Below are positions 23,795 through 31,957 of a stretch of 46,536 nucleotides of DNA, piece after piece. The notes beneath the pieces are model-generated. The model did not search any database. It saw only the letters and a list, made by a program, of their open reading frames with translations, and was not told the origin of the DNA. Origin of the DNA: Streptomyces olivochromogenes (GTDB lineage Bacteria; Actinomycetota; Actinomycetes; Streptomycetales; Streptomycetaceae). Each line of letters starts with the position of its first letter. Positions within the stretch are counted from its first letter, which is position 1. The stretch lies in NCBI RefSeq assembly GCF_021538895.1, contig NZ_JADDRL010000077.1, forward strand, positions 1-46,536, in the 5' to 3' direction. A program made the position numbers and the translations under genes.

Positions 23795-25342
23795 ATGTCG
23801 CGTTTTCCACGCTGGGCGGCCACGGTCGCCGCGGCCGCGCTGGTGGCCGGTTGCAGCAGCGGATCCTCGGACGAGGGCGGAAGCAAGGGACGGTCCGGCC
23901 CGCCGTCGGGGTCGCCGGCCACCACGGCAGCAGCCGACCTGCCCGCCTCGCTGACGGGGCAGAAGCCTGACTGGGGCCGCTGCAAGGCCACCGGGGACTC
24001 GTCCGCGCCCGGCGCCGACTGGCAGTGCGCCACCCTCAAGGTGCCGCTGGACTGGGCGAAGCCGGACGGCTCGACGATCGGCCTCGCGCTGATCCGGGCC
24101 AAGTCCAGTGGCGACGCCGACCAGCGGATCGGTTCGCTGCTGTTCAACTTCGGCGGACCGGGCGGCTCGGGCGTCTCGATGATGCCGTACTACGCGGCCA
24201 CGGCCTCCAAGCTCCGCGAGCGGTACGACCTGGTGAGCTGGGACCCGCGCGGGGTCGGGGAGAGCGAGGGCATCCGCTGCCGCGGCGACCGCCAGATCCA
24301 GTCCGCCGAGACGGTGGACGCCACCCCTGACACCCCGGCCGAGGAAAAGGCCTACTTCCAGGACGCCGCCGACTTCGGCAAGGGCTGCCAGAAGGCCGCC
24401 CGGAAGCTGATCGCGCACGTGTCGACGACCGACACCGCCCGGGACATGGACCTGATGCGCCAGGTCCTCGGCGACGAGAAGATGCACTACTTCGGCATCT
24501 CGTACGGCACCGAACTCGGCGGTGTGTACGCCCACCTGTTCCCGAAGAACGTGGGGCGGCTCATCCTCGACGCGGTGGTCGACCCGAGCGCGGACGCGAT
24601 GGGCCACGCCGAGAACCAGGCGCGGGGCTTCCAGCGGGCCCTGGACGACTACCTGAAGTCCACCGGCCAGGACCCGAAGCAGGGGGCGCAGAAGATCGCG
24701 GACCTGCTGAAGCGGATCGACGCCAAGCCGCTGCCGACCTCCTCCGGGCGCAAGCTCACGCAGACGCTCGCGGTCACCGGCATCGTCCTGCCGCTGTACA
24801 GCGAGGCCAGCTGGCCGACGCTGACCAACGCCCTGAAGTCGGCGGAGCGGGGCGACGGTTCGCAGTTGCTCTCGCTCGCCGACAACTACAACGAGCGGGA
24901 CTCCTCCGGCCACTACGGCACGACGACCCACGCCCAACGGGTCATATCGTGCCTGGACGACAAGCAGCGGCCGACGCTGGAGGAGACGAAGAAGCGGCTG
25001 CCGGAGTTCGAGAAGATCTCGCCGGTGTTCGGCGACTTCCTGGGCTGGGACACGGCCGGCTGGTGCCACGACTGGCCGGTAGCCGGGCAGTACGACAGCC
25101 CGGAGGTCGGCGCGCCGGGCGCGGCGCCGATCCTGCTGGTCGGCAACACCGGCGACCCGGCGACCCCCTACGAGGGCGCCCGCAGGATGGCCGACGAACT
25201 GGGCAACGGTGTCGGTGTGGAGCTCACCTGGAAGGGCGAGGGACACGGCGCCTACGGCAACGGGAGCGACTGCGTGGACTCGACAGTGAACGCGTACCTG
25301 CTCAAGGGCACGGTGCCGAAGGACGGCAAGGTCTGCTCGTAG
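23795..25342 (+). CDS. Secreted lipoprotein tripeptidyl aminopeptidase (S33), copy 2
   Basis: 515 residues, paralogous to the preceding gene: the segment around the nucleophile (RDMDLMRQVLGD, YFGISYGTELGGVYAHLFPK) is nearly identical. The signal peptide and lipobox are MSRFPRWAATVAAAALVAGC, with Cys at residue 20. The Asp and His of the triad are in VGNTGDPATPYEGA and GEGHGAYGNGSD. The ATG at 23795 is preceded by GAGGGGG at a good distance; an ATG at 23768 would add residues ahead of the signal and is less likely. A 143-base gap separates the two copies, enough for a separate promoter. Both probably feed extracellular peptides to uptake systems. Confidence 0.95.
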   Translation: MSRFPRWAATVAAAALVAGCSSGSSDEGGSKGRSGPPSGSPATTAAADLPASLTGQKPDWGRCKATGDSSAPGADWQCATLKVPLDWAKPDGSTIGLALIRAKSSGDADQRIGSLLFNFGGPGGSGVSMMPYYAATASKLRERYDLVSWDPRGVGESEGIRCRGDRQIQSAETVDATPDTPAEEKAYFQDAADFGKGCQKAARKLIAHVSTTDTARDMDLMRQVLGDEKMHYFGISYGTELGGVYAHLFPKNVGRLILDAVVDPSADAMGHAENQARGFQRALDDYLKSTGQDPKQGAQKIADLLKRIDAKPLPTSSGRKLTQTLAVTGIVLPLYSEASWPTLTNALKSAERGDGSQLLSLADNYNERDSSGHYGTTTHAQRVISCLDDKQRPTLEETKKRLPEFEKISPVFGDFLGWDTAGWCHDWPVAGQYDSPEVGAPGAAPILLVGNTGDPATPYEGARRMADELGNGVGVELTWKGEGHGAYGNGSDCVDSTVNAYLLKGTVPKDGKVCS

Positions 25343-25378
25343 CGTCGGCGCCGGGCGCGGCGCCCCGGACACCGGAAA

Positions 25379-25407
25379 GGGGCCCGGCACTCGTGGTGCC
25401 GAGCCCC
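25379..25407. terminator. Bidirectional terminator between the peptidase and moeZ genes
   Basis: A 12-position stem with one mismatch (25379-25390 with 25396-25407) and a 5-base loop lies between two convergent genes, 36 bases from one stop and 39 from the other. It can serve both directions. Confidence 0.75.
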
Positions 25408-25446
25408 TCCGGGACCAGGGAAGGCGCGGGCCTGAAAGGCGCGGGC

Positions 25447-26625
25447 CTAGTAGACCGGCTTGTCCGGCTCGATCTGGTTGACCCAGCCGATCACGCCGCC
25501 GCCGACGTGCACGGCGTCCGCGAAGCCCGCGGACTTCAGCACGGCGAGGACCTCGGCGCTGCGGACACCCGTCTTGCAGTGCAGGACGATCTTCTTGTCC
25601 TGCGGGAGGGTCGCCAGGGCGGTGCCCATGAGGAACTCGTTCTTGGGGATCAGCTTGGCGCCGGGGATCGAGACGATCTCGTACTCGTTGATCTCGCGGA
25701 CGTCGATGATCTCGATGTTCTCGCCGTCGTCGATCCACTCCTTGAGCTGCTTCGGAGTGATCGTCGAGCCGAGCGCCGCCTCCTGGGCCTCCTCGGACAC
25801 GACGCCGCAGAAGGCCTCGTAGTCGATGAGCTCGGTGACGGTCGGGTTCTCGCCGCAGACCGCGCAGTTGGGGTCCTTGCGGACCTTGACCTGGCGGTAC
25901 TGCATCTCCAGGGCGTCGTAGATCATCAGTCGGCCGACCAGGGGCTCACCGGTGCCGGTGAGGACCTTGATGGCCTCGGTGACCTGGATGGAGCCGATGG
26001 AGGCGCACAGCACGCCGAGCACACCGCCCTCGGCGCAGGACGGAACCATGCCGGGCGGCGGGGGCTCCGGGTACAGGCAGCGGTAGCAGGGACCGTGCTC
26101 GGACCAGAAGACCGAGGCCTGGCCGTCGAAGCGGTAGATCGAGCCCCACACGTACGGCTTGTTCAGCAGCACGCAGGCGTCGTTGACCAGGTAGCGGGTC
26201 GCGAAGTTGTCCGTGCCGTCGACGATCAGGTCGTACTGGCTGAAGATGTCCATCACGTTGTCGGCTTCGAGCCGCTCCTCGTGAAGGATCACGTTCACGT
26301 ACGGGTTGATGCCCTTGACGGAGTCACGGGCGGACTCGGCCTTGGAGCGGCCGATGTCCGACTGGCTGTGGATGATCTGGCGCTGCAGGTTCGACTCGTC
26401 GACCTCGTCGAACTCCACGATGCCGAGCGTGCCGACGCCCGCGGCGGCCAGGTACATCAGCGCCGGCGAGCCCAGGCCGCCGGCGCCCACACACAGCACC
26501 TTGGCGTTCTTCAGCCGCTTCTGCCCGTCCATCCCGACGTCGGGGATGATCAGGTGGCGGGAGTACCTGCGGACCTCGTCTACGGTGAGCTCGGAAGCCG
26601 GCTCGACCAGGGGTGGCAGCGACAC
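25447..26625 (-). CDS. moeZ: MoeZ: adenylyltransferase/sulfurtransferase (MoeB plus rhodanese)
   Basis: 392 residues. The N-terminal E1-like domain has VLCVGAGGLGSPALMYL (ATP site), DEVDESNLQRQ, and zinc Cys pairs CYRC and CAVC. The C-terminal rhodanese domain (~290-392) carries the persulfide Cys350 in LHCKTGVRSAEV. MoeZ adenylates the C-terminal Gly-Gly of small sulfur-carrier proteins and loads sulfur on them for molybdopterin, thiamine, cysteine and some antibiotic pathways; in Streptomyces one MoeZ often serves several carriers. The GTG at 26625 has GGAG five bases upstream. A SigR-type promoter precedes it. The syntenic mycobacterial gene is moeB1 (Rv3206c). Confidence 0.97.
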   Translation of the reverse strand: MSLPPLVEPASELTVDEVRRYSRHLIIPDVGMDGQKRLKNAKVLCVGAGGLGSPALMYLAAAGVGTLGIVEFDEVDESNLQRQIIHSQSDIGRSKAESARDSVKGINPYVNVILHEERLEADNVMDIFSQYDLIVDGTDNFATRYLVNDACVLLNKPYVWGSIYRFDGQASVFWSEHGPCYRCLYPEPPPPGMVPSCAEGGVLGVLCASIGSIQVTEAIKVLTGTGEPLVGRLMIYDALEMQYRQVKVRKDPNCAVCGENPTVTELIDYEAFCGVVSEEAQEAALGSTITPKQLKEWIDDGENIEIIDVREINEYEIVSIPGAKLIPKNEFLMGTALATLPQDKKIVLHCKTGVRSAEVLAVLKSAGFADAVHVGGGVIGWVNQIEPDKPVY

Positions 26626-26669
26626 GGGGACTCCGTTGGTCGGTCAATCACTACGGTTGTTCTCGCTGT

Positions 26670-26695
26670 AACACTGCCATGGGCTTCTTCATTCC
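26670..26695 (-). promoter_or_regulatory. SigR-type promoter of moeZ
   Basis: On the minus strand GGAAT (26691-26695), an exact 18-base spacer and GTT (26670-26672) fit the SigR consensus. The site overlaps the very end of the spherulin-4-like gene, and its predicted start lies about 35-40 bases upstream of the moeZ GTG. This puts a sulfur-transfer enzyme under disulfide-stress control, and makes moeZ independent of the polysaccharide operon before it. Confidence 0.7.
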
Positions 26696-27438
26696 GAGAC
26701 ACCTGTTCCGATCCGCGAGACAATTTCGTCCCAGTAGCCGGGCATGGTCTCCCACGGGTCGGCGCGGCCGCCCTGGTCGGTGCGGTCCGTGAAGTAGATC
26801 GTCGCCGCGCCCTGCCAGCGGGCGATGCGCAGCGCCTCGTCGAGGTGGCCGCGGGGCACGCTGTGCACGCAGTGGCAGAAGCGGTCGGGCGGATAGTCGG
26901 CGGTCCACTCGGCGACCTGCGACCAGCGGTAGTCCGACCAGGAGCCGGAGAAGGTCACCAGTTGGTCGGCGTTCTCGGCGTAGCCCGGGTGGGGATGGGT
27001 GCCGTGGCCGAGGACGATGTGGGGATCGTCACCGCTCGCGCGGAGCGCGGTGACGGTGCGGCGGACGTCGGGGAGCGCGGTGCGCTCGGTCGGGCAGCGG
27101 TCGAGGAGGAAGCCGTCGACCCGGTACCAGTCGCGATAGCGGTGCGCGTCGCCGAGCAGGTCGGCGCGGGCACGGGCGCCGAAGGTGGTGTCCAGGTGGC
27201 CGAGGACGCGGACGCCCGCGGTGCGCAGCCGGGCCACCGCCGCCAGGCAGTGCGGATCGGGGCGAGTGCCGGGGCCGCCCGCGACGTTGAGGACGACCCA
27301 GTGCAGGGGCGTGCCCGGCCGGGTGAGTTCGGCCCACTCGGCCGGGGCGACGAGCGGGTGCGCATAGCCGGGGACGCCGAAGCCGGTACGGACGCCGGTG
27401 TGCGCCGTACCGACCGCGGCGCTGGTCAGATGCGGCAT
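26689..27438 (-). CDS. Spherulin-4 family (glycoside-hydrolase-like TIM barrel) protein
   Basis: 249 residues, matching the spherulation-specific family 4: an N-terminal FGVPGYAHPLV strand, HWVVLNVAGGPGTRPDPHC, VRVLGHLDTTFGAR, DWYRVDGFLLDRCP, and later SWSDYRW and ATIYFTDRTDQGG. Fungal members (Sph3, family GH135) hydrolyse galactosaminogalactan, and related barrels occur in PelA-type polysaccharide hydrolases. Here the conserved acidic pair of that family reads Asp-Arg (in FLLDRCP) instead of Asp-Glu, so activity is uncertain. No signal peptide is visible, which suggests an intracellular role. The ATG at 27438 has GGAGG upstream and overlaps the epimerase gene by 13 bases; it is the last gene of the polysaccharide operon. 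Confidence 0.85.
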   Translation of the reverse strand: MPHLTSAAVGTAHTGVRTGFGVPGYAHPLVAPAEWAELTRPGTPLHWVVLNVAGGPGTRPDPHCLAAVARLRTAGVRVLGHLDTTFGARARADLLGDAHRYRDWYRVDGFLLDRCPTERTALPDVRRTVTALRASGDDPHIVLGHGTHPHPGYAENADQLVTFSGSWSDYRWSQVAEWTADYPPDRFCHCVHSVPRGHLDEALRIARWQGAATIYFTDRTDQGGRADPWETMPGYWDEIVSRIGTGVSE

Positions 27439-28385
27439 GCCGCCTCCATCCAGATGTCGGCCAGGGACTCTTCGAGGTTGATCCGGGGCCGCCAGCCGAG
27501 CCGGTCGCGTGCGGTGCGCACGTCGGCCTGCTGCCAGCTGCCGCAGCCGTCCGGGTACGGGTACGCGACGGGGCCCGCGTGGTCGGCTTCGGAGCGGGGG
27601 TGGCCGATGGCCATCCGCAGGGGGCCGGGCGGGCCGTCGAGTTCGTGCAGGGCGCCGCCGTACCCGGCGACCCGGGCGAGGACGGCGGCGGCGTCACGGA
27701 GGCGGACGGCGCGGCCGGAACCGATGTTGATGACGCCCTGGGCGGCGGAGAGCGAGGCGGCGTGGACGGCGCGTGCCACATCGCGGACGTCGATGAAGTC
27801 GCGCTGGGCGCCCAGCCCGCCGAGCTTGAGTTCGCCGTCGCCGGACTGCATGGCGCGGCGCATGGCCTCGGCGAGGCGGCCGAGCGGGGAGCCGGCCGGG
27901 GTGCCGGGTCCGGCGGGCGAGAAGACGCGCAGGACCACGGCGTCCAGGCCGGAGCCCAGGACCAGTTCGGTGGCGGCGAGTTTGCTGACGCCGTACGGGC
28001 CGCCGGGGCGCGGGACCGCGTCCTCGGCCGTGGAGGAGCCGGGCTGGCTCGGGCCGTACTCGGAGCTGCAGCCGACCTGCACCAGGCGGGCGCCGCAGCC
28101 GCTGCGGCGCAGGGCCTCGCAGATGGTCGCGACGGCGACGGTGTTGTGCCGGGTGAGTTCGCGGGCTCCGCCGCGGGTGGCGCCGGCGCAGTTGACGACG
28201 ACGCCGGGGTGGACCGCGTCGAGGAAGCGGGTGAGCGCCCCGGGGCTGCCGGTGGCGAGGTCGAAGCGGACGTCGGCGTCGTCGCCGCGGCCGAGTGCGG
28301 TGAGCTGGACGGCCGGGTCGGCGAGCAGACGGTCGGCGACGAAGCGGCCGAGGTAGCCGTTGGCTCCGATCAGCAGGACCCTCAT
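27426..28385 (-). CDS. NAD(P)-dependent sugar-nucleotide epimerase/dehydratase (SDR)
   Basis: 319 residues, extended short-chain dehydrogenase fold. The dinucleotide motif GANGYLG stands at residues 8-14. NCAGATRGGARELTRHNTVA forms the central strand, the catalytic Ser lies in GCSSEYGPS, and the YxxxK pair is in GGPYGVSKLAATE. The substrate-side segment (VLRVFSPAGPGTPAG) follows. Such enzymes make UDP-hexose or dTDP-sugar derivatives. In this operon, beside a PelF-like transferase, a UDP-GlcNAc/GalNAc 4-epimerase role is a reasonable inference, but nothing in the sequence fixes the sugar. The ATG at 28385 overlaps a 24-codon ORF as ATGA; the 3' end overlaps the spherulin-4 gene. Confidence 0.9.
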   Translation of the reverse strand: MRVLLIGANGYLGRFVADRLLADPAVQLTALGRGDDADVRFDLATGSPGALTRFLDAVHPGVVVNCAGATRGGARELTRHNTVAVATICEALRRSGCGARLVQVGCSSEYGPSQPGSSTAEDAVPRPGGPYGVSKLAATELVLGSGLDAVVLRVFSPAGPGTPAGSPLGRLAEAMRRAMQSGDGELKLGGLGAQRDFIDVRDVARAVHAASLSAAQGVINIGSGRAVRLRDAAAVLARVAGYGGALHELDGPPGPLRMAIGHPRSEADHAGPVAYPYPDGCGSWQQADVRTARDRLGWRPRINLEESLADIWMEAACRI

Positions 28386-28456
28386 CGTTCGGCTCCCGGG
28401 GTGTGCGCTCCGGCTGTTCCGGTGGCTCCGGACGCTCCGGGTCGGGAGGTGGTCAT
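28382..28456 (-). CDS. Putative 24-codon small ORF coupled to the epimerase gene
   Basis: The ATG at 28456 has AAGGAG eight bases upstream, a near-ideal ribosome site, and the TGA stop overlaps the epimerase ATG (ATGA). The peptide begins MTTSRPGASGATG and ends HTPGAER; it is Gly/Ala/Thr-rich with no known motif. Translation coupling to the epimerase is its most likely purpose. A real peptide function cannot be excluded. Confidence 0.45.
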   Translation of the reverse strand: MTTSRPGASGATGTAGAHTPGAER

Positions 28457-28578
28457 CTGGTGTTCTCCTTCGAAGGGATGATGCGGTTGCCTCTGGTGGC
28501 CCGGCCGGGCACCTGCGGCGGGGGCTGATCCGTGGTCGCGCGGGCGGATGTGCCGCGCGCGGCGGTGGGTCGCGTCGG

Positions 28579-30081
28579 TCACCGGGCCTCTCCCGTCGCC
28601 GCGTGCGCCGACGCGCGGGTCAGCGTGCGGGCGGCGTGGCCCAGCAGGGCGAGGGCGGCCGCTCCGCAGGCGAGGGCCGGGACGCTGCCCACGCCCCAGG
28701 CGTCCACGAGCGTTTCGACGGGGGTGGACAGGAAGGCGCACCCCGGGAGGCGCCCGCCGAGGACCAGGGCCGGGGCCGCCGCCTCGGTCGCGACCGCCGC
28801 GGCGAGGGCGTGGGCGGCGGCGTGCGGGTGGTGGTGGACGGCGAGGAGGCGGGCCACCAGGAGGAGTGCGCCCAGGGTGAGGACCTCGGGGTAGGCGGCG
28901 GGCTCGTGCAGGGCCGCGCCGCACAGGGCGGCCAGGACGGTGAGCGCGCCCAGGAACAGGGTCACGGCGCCGAGCAGCAGGGGCCGTGCCGCGGCGGTGA
29001 ACTCCTCCAGGCCGCGGCTCGCCGCGAGCCTGCGGCGGGCGCGGGCGGCGAAGAGGTGGGCGGTCCAGGCCGCCGGGGCGCAGGCCAGGACGAGCGCGAG
29101 GACGGGAGCCGTGGACAGGGGCCAGGATCCGTCCGGTGTGCCGGTGGGCGGGCTGTCGGGGCCGCCGTGCAGGACGGCGAGGAGGAGGCCGTCGCCGAGG
29201 AGGGCGTAGGCGAGGAGCCAGTGGACGCACGCGCGGGTGCGTGCCGCGGTCGCCCACGCGTGCGTGCCGGGCGGCGTGCTCAGCGGGCCCCGGCGAAGTG
29301 CCGTGCGCAGGGCGAGGACCACGGCGAGGACGCCGACGGCGGCCGCCAGGAGTCGTGTGCGGCCGTGGGTGAGATGCAGGGCGGCCACGACCGCCGCGCT
29401 CAGGGCTCCGGGGAGGAGGGTGAGCAGGGCCCAGTCGGCGCGGGCCCTGACAGTGGTGGCGGTCTCGGCGTGCGGGAGGCCGTCGCCGTCGCGGGGCACG
29501 CGCGCGTACATCTCCTCGGCGAGCGAGAACACGTCGCGGTGTCGGAAGCGGGCGGCGGTGCGGTCGGTGATGCCGTGCGCCTCCAGGCCCGCCGCAATCT
29601 CCAGCGGGTCGACGGCCCGCTCGCACAAATCGCGGTGACGGTGCATCAGCGCCTTCACAGGGTCGGCGGCACCCCTGCGGGCGGCGGGTCTGCGCCCCCT
29701 GCCCGCCTCGGCCCCGACTCGGCTCCCGCCCGCCGCCGCCGTCGTCGACGAGGCGACCGCACGCGGGGAGTCCCACTCGGGTACCTCGACGGGAGCGGCG
29801 CCGATCCGGTCCGCAGCACCCGAGCCGCCCATGCCGAAGCCGTCCGAGTCGCCCGTGGAGAAGCCGTCCGGCTCGCGCGCGCCGGAGCGTTCCGGCTCCG
29901 CCGCGTTGGAGCCGTACGCGTCCCGTCGGACGGAGGCGTCGGCTCCCCACGCGCCAGGGTCGTCCGCCTCCGGCTCTCCCACGTCCTCCGACCCCCGTCG
30001 GCGCCACCCCTCCGACGGGGCGTCCCAGGCGCCGGGGCTGCCGGGGGTGCCGGGACGGTCCAGTTCACCCAGGTCGCTCAT
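28579..30081 (-). CDS. Multi-pass membrane protein of the PelF-like operon
   Basis: 500 residues. The first ~135 residues are disordered and rich in Gly, Ser, Asp and Glu. A soluble helical segment follows (ALMHRHRDLCERAVDPLEIA, then TARFRHRDVFSLAEEMYARV), and then eight to ten membrane helices, such as LLAAAVGVLAVVLALRTALR and PLLLGAVTLFLGALTVLAAL. The family was not recognised. In size, and in its place beside a Pel-type cytoplasmic glycosyltransferase, it could act as the polymer or lipid-linked glycan transporter, comparable in position to PelG, but the sequence does not prove this. The ATG at 30081 has GGAGG seven bases upstream and overlaps the transferase stop as ATGA. The 193-base gap downstream contains the 24-codon ORF. 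Confidence 0.82.
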   Translation of the reverse strand: MSDLGELDRPGTPGSPGAWDAPSEGWRRRGSEDVGEPEADDPGAWGADASVRRDAYGSNAAEPERSGAREPDGFSTGDSDGFGMGGSGAADRIGAAPVEVPEWDSPRAVASSTTAAAGGSRVGAEAGRGRRPAARRGAADPVKALMHRHRDLCERAVDPLEIAAGLEAHGITDRTAARFRHRDVFSLAEEMYARVPRDGDGLPHAETATTVRARADWALLTLLPGALSAAVVAALHLTHGRTRLLAAAVGVLAVVLALRTALRRGPLSTPPGTHAWATAARTRACVHWLLAYALLGDGLLLAVLHGGPDSPPTGTPDGSWPLSTAPVLALVLACAPAAWTAHLFAARARRRLAASRGLEEFTAAARPLLLGAVTLFLGALTVLAALCGAALHEPAAYPEVLTLGALLLVARLLAVHHHPHAAAHALAAAVATEAAAPALVLGGRLPGCAFLSTPVETLVDAWGVGSVPALACGAAALALLGHAARTLTRASAHAATGEAR

Positions 30082-31748
30082 CGGGCCGCCTCCGGGGCTG
30101 TGACGGGTGTGGCGCATGCCGGTGCGGTGGTGGCCCAGCCGGGTCCGCCGCGGGCGAGGACGCGGGAGGCGGGGCCGGTCCAGCGGCCGGGGATGTGGGC
30201 CTCGGCCGGGACGGCGAAGGGGCGGGGCTCGCGGGCGTCGTCGACCGCGTAGCGGACGGGGCAGTGCGCGACGATCTCCAGGTAAATGCCGTGAAATGCC
30301 GCGATGTTCTGCTCGACGGTAAACAGTTCGAGCGCTCGGGCGCGCGCGGCGGCGCCGAGACGCTCACGGCGCTCGGGAATGCGCAGCAGCGCCACGCACG
30401 CCTCGGCGAGCGCCCGTGGATTGCGCGGCGGCACGACCAGTCCCGTGCCGCCGATGACCTCCACCACCGCGCCGACGTCCGTGGACACGGTCGCGCGGCC
30501 GCAGAACATGGCCTCGACCAGGCTGATCGGGAACCCCTCGACGACGCTGGAGAGGACGATCACGGTGCCGGAGGCATAGGCGTCGGCGAGGGTCGGGCAC
30601 TCCGGGCCGCCGATCTCCTCGAAGGACACCGGGTTGTCGCCGACGGCGTGCACGCCGTCGGCCTCGTCCGGGAAGAGCTGCGCGGCGAGGGCTCTGCAGT
30701 GCCCCAGATACGCCTCGCCGTCGGGGCCCGACGGCGCGCCGACGACCCGCAGGCGCGCCTTGGGTTCGTCCTTGCGGACCTCCGCGAAGGCGTGCAGCAG
30801 GGACACCAGGTCCTTGGCGGGCTCGACCCGGCCGACCCACACGAGCGTGTCCGGGTCGGCCCGGTCCTCGGACTCGCCCACTTCCGCGAAGCGGGAGGCC
30901 TCCATGCCCGGGTAGACCGTGCGGATCTTGGCGCGATCCGCACCGCAGCGCTCCTGCCAACGGCGGGCGTGCGCGTTGCCGGGCGTGACGACGGCGGCGC
31001 GGGCGTAGACCTCGGCGGCGAGCCTGCCGTGGAAGGAGGCGAGCAGGGCCCGCACGGCGGGGGCGGCGTCCCCGGAGGCCAGGTAGTGGGCGCGCAGTTG
31101 CACGCCGTACTCGGTCACCAGCAGCGGTACGCCGAAGAAGTGACGGGCCAGCAGTCCGGGCAGGGCCGCCGGTCCGCCGGCCGCCGCGTGGCACAGGTCG
31201 GCCGAACCGAGGCCCTCTTCCGTGTACCAGTCGAGGGAGAGGGGGCGCAGGGTGCGTTCGAGGTGCGCGGCCACGGTGAGCAGTTCGGGCACCCGGGCCT
31301 CGCGCGCCGCGCGGAGCGCTCCGGGCGCACGGCAGGCGCGCTCCAGCGCGCGTAGGGCGGTGTCGGAGCGGAGCGCGCCGACCAGGCCGCCCTCCTCGCG
31401 GGCCAGTTCCGCGAGTCCGTACACCGCGGAGGTGAAACGGTCCGCCTGGTCGTCCGACCCGGAACACACCGCCTCGGCGAGTTCGCCGTAGCAGTCGGCG
31501 AAGCGCCGGCGTGCGCGCCGCCCGTACACCACGGCGTCGTCCTCGGCCGTCCACAGCGGGGCCGTACGCACCCGACTGACCTGCGGCGGGAGCGGGATCC
31601 AGCCCTCGTCCTCCTGCTGTCGGCTGCGGCTGAGCGCGTAGATGTCGAAGTCGTGCTGCCCGAGCCCGCGCACGAGCCGGTCGCACCAGAGCCTGGCGTC
31701 ACCGCTCACATACGGATAGCCACCCTCCGTAAGCAGTCCGATGCGCAC
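30078..31748 (-). CDS. GT4 glycosyltransferase, PelF-like (DUF3492)
   Basis: 556 residues. The start MRIGLLTEGGYPYVSGDARLW, and the long N-terminal domain with ADLCHAAAGG, match the DUF3492 region found in PelF transferases. The C-terminal GT-B half has LVWVGRVEPAKDLVSLLHAF, a donor-binding EGFPISLVEAMFCGRA with the Glu-x7-Glu motif, and GTGLVVPPRNPRALAEACV. PelF polymerises N-acetylhexosamine into Pel exopolysaccharide from UDP-sugars in the cytoplasm. The GTG at 31748 follows GGGGG. It heads a four-gene minus-strand operon with the membrane protein (4-base overlap), the epimerase and the spherulin-4 protein. Confidence 0.92.
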   Translation of the reverse strand: MRIGLLTEGGYPYVSGDARLWCDRLVRGLGQHDFDIYALSRSRQQEDEGWIPLPPQVSRVRTAPLWTAEDDAVVYGRRARRRFADCYGELAEAVCSGSDDQADRFTSAVYGLAELAREEGGLVGALRSDTALRALERACRAPGALRAAREARVPELLTVAAHLERTLRPLSLDWYTEEGLGSADLCHAAAGGPAALPGLLARHFFGVPLLVTEYGVQLRAHYLASGDAAPAVRALLASFHGRLAAEVYARAAVVTPGNAHARRWQERCGADRAKIRTVYPGMEASRFAEVGESEDRADPDTLVWVGRVEPAKDLVSLLHAFAEVRKDEPKARLRVVGAPSGPDGEAYLGHCRALAAQLFPDEADGVHAVGDNPVSFEEIGGPECPTLADAYASGTVIVLSSVVEGFPISLVEAMFCGRATVSTDVGAVVEVIGGTGLVVPPRNPRALAEACVALLRIPERRERLGAAARARALELFTVEQNIAAFHGIYLEIVAHCPVRYAVDDAREPRPFAVPAEAHIPGRWTGPASRVLARGGPGWATTAPACATPVTAPEAAR

Positions 31749-31827
31749 GAGTGCACCCCCGATCTCCCATATGGGGAGCCACCGTTGCCCGGCGGCTCGC
31801 AGCGGGACGAAGGTATGCGGACAGGAC

Positions 31828-31861
31828 GGTGGCGCGACGGACGGTTGTCCGTCGCGCCACC
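31828..31861 (-). terminator. Strong hairpin ending the peptide-transporter operon
   Basis: Fifteen perfect pairs (31828-31842 with 31847-31861) around a 4-base loop lie about 100 bases after the ATPase stop and about 80 bases before the glycosyltransferase start. No T-run follows on the minus strand. It probably separates the dpp-like operon from the glycosyltransferase operon. Confidence 0.75.
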
Positions 31862-31957
31862 AAAAGGGGTGAACGGTCGTAACTTTCCCGTGCGGGTCGC
31901 GTTCCGTCGCGCTAGGAGATCAACCGCGCACGGATCGTCACATCCGGACCGAAGGGA

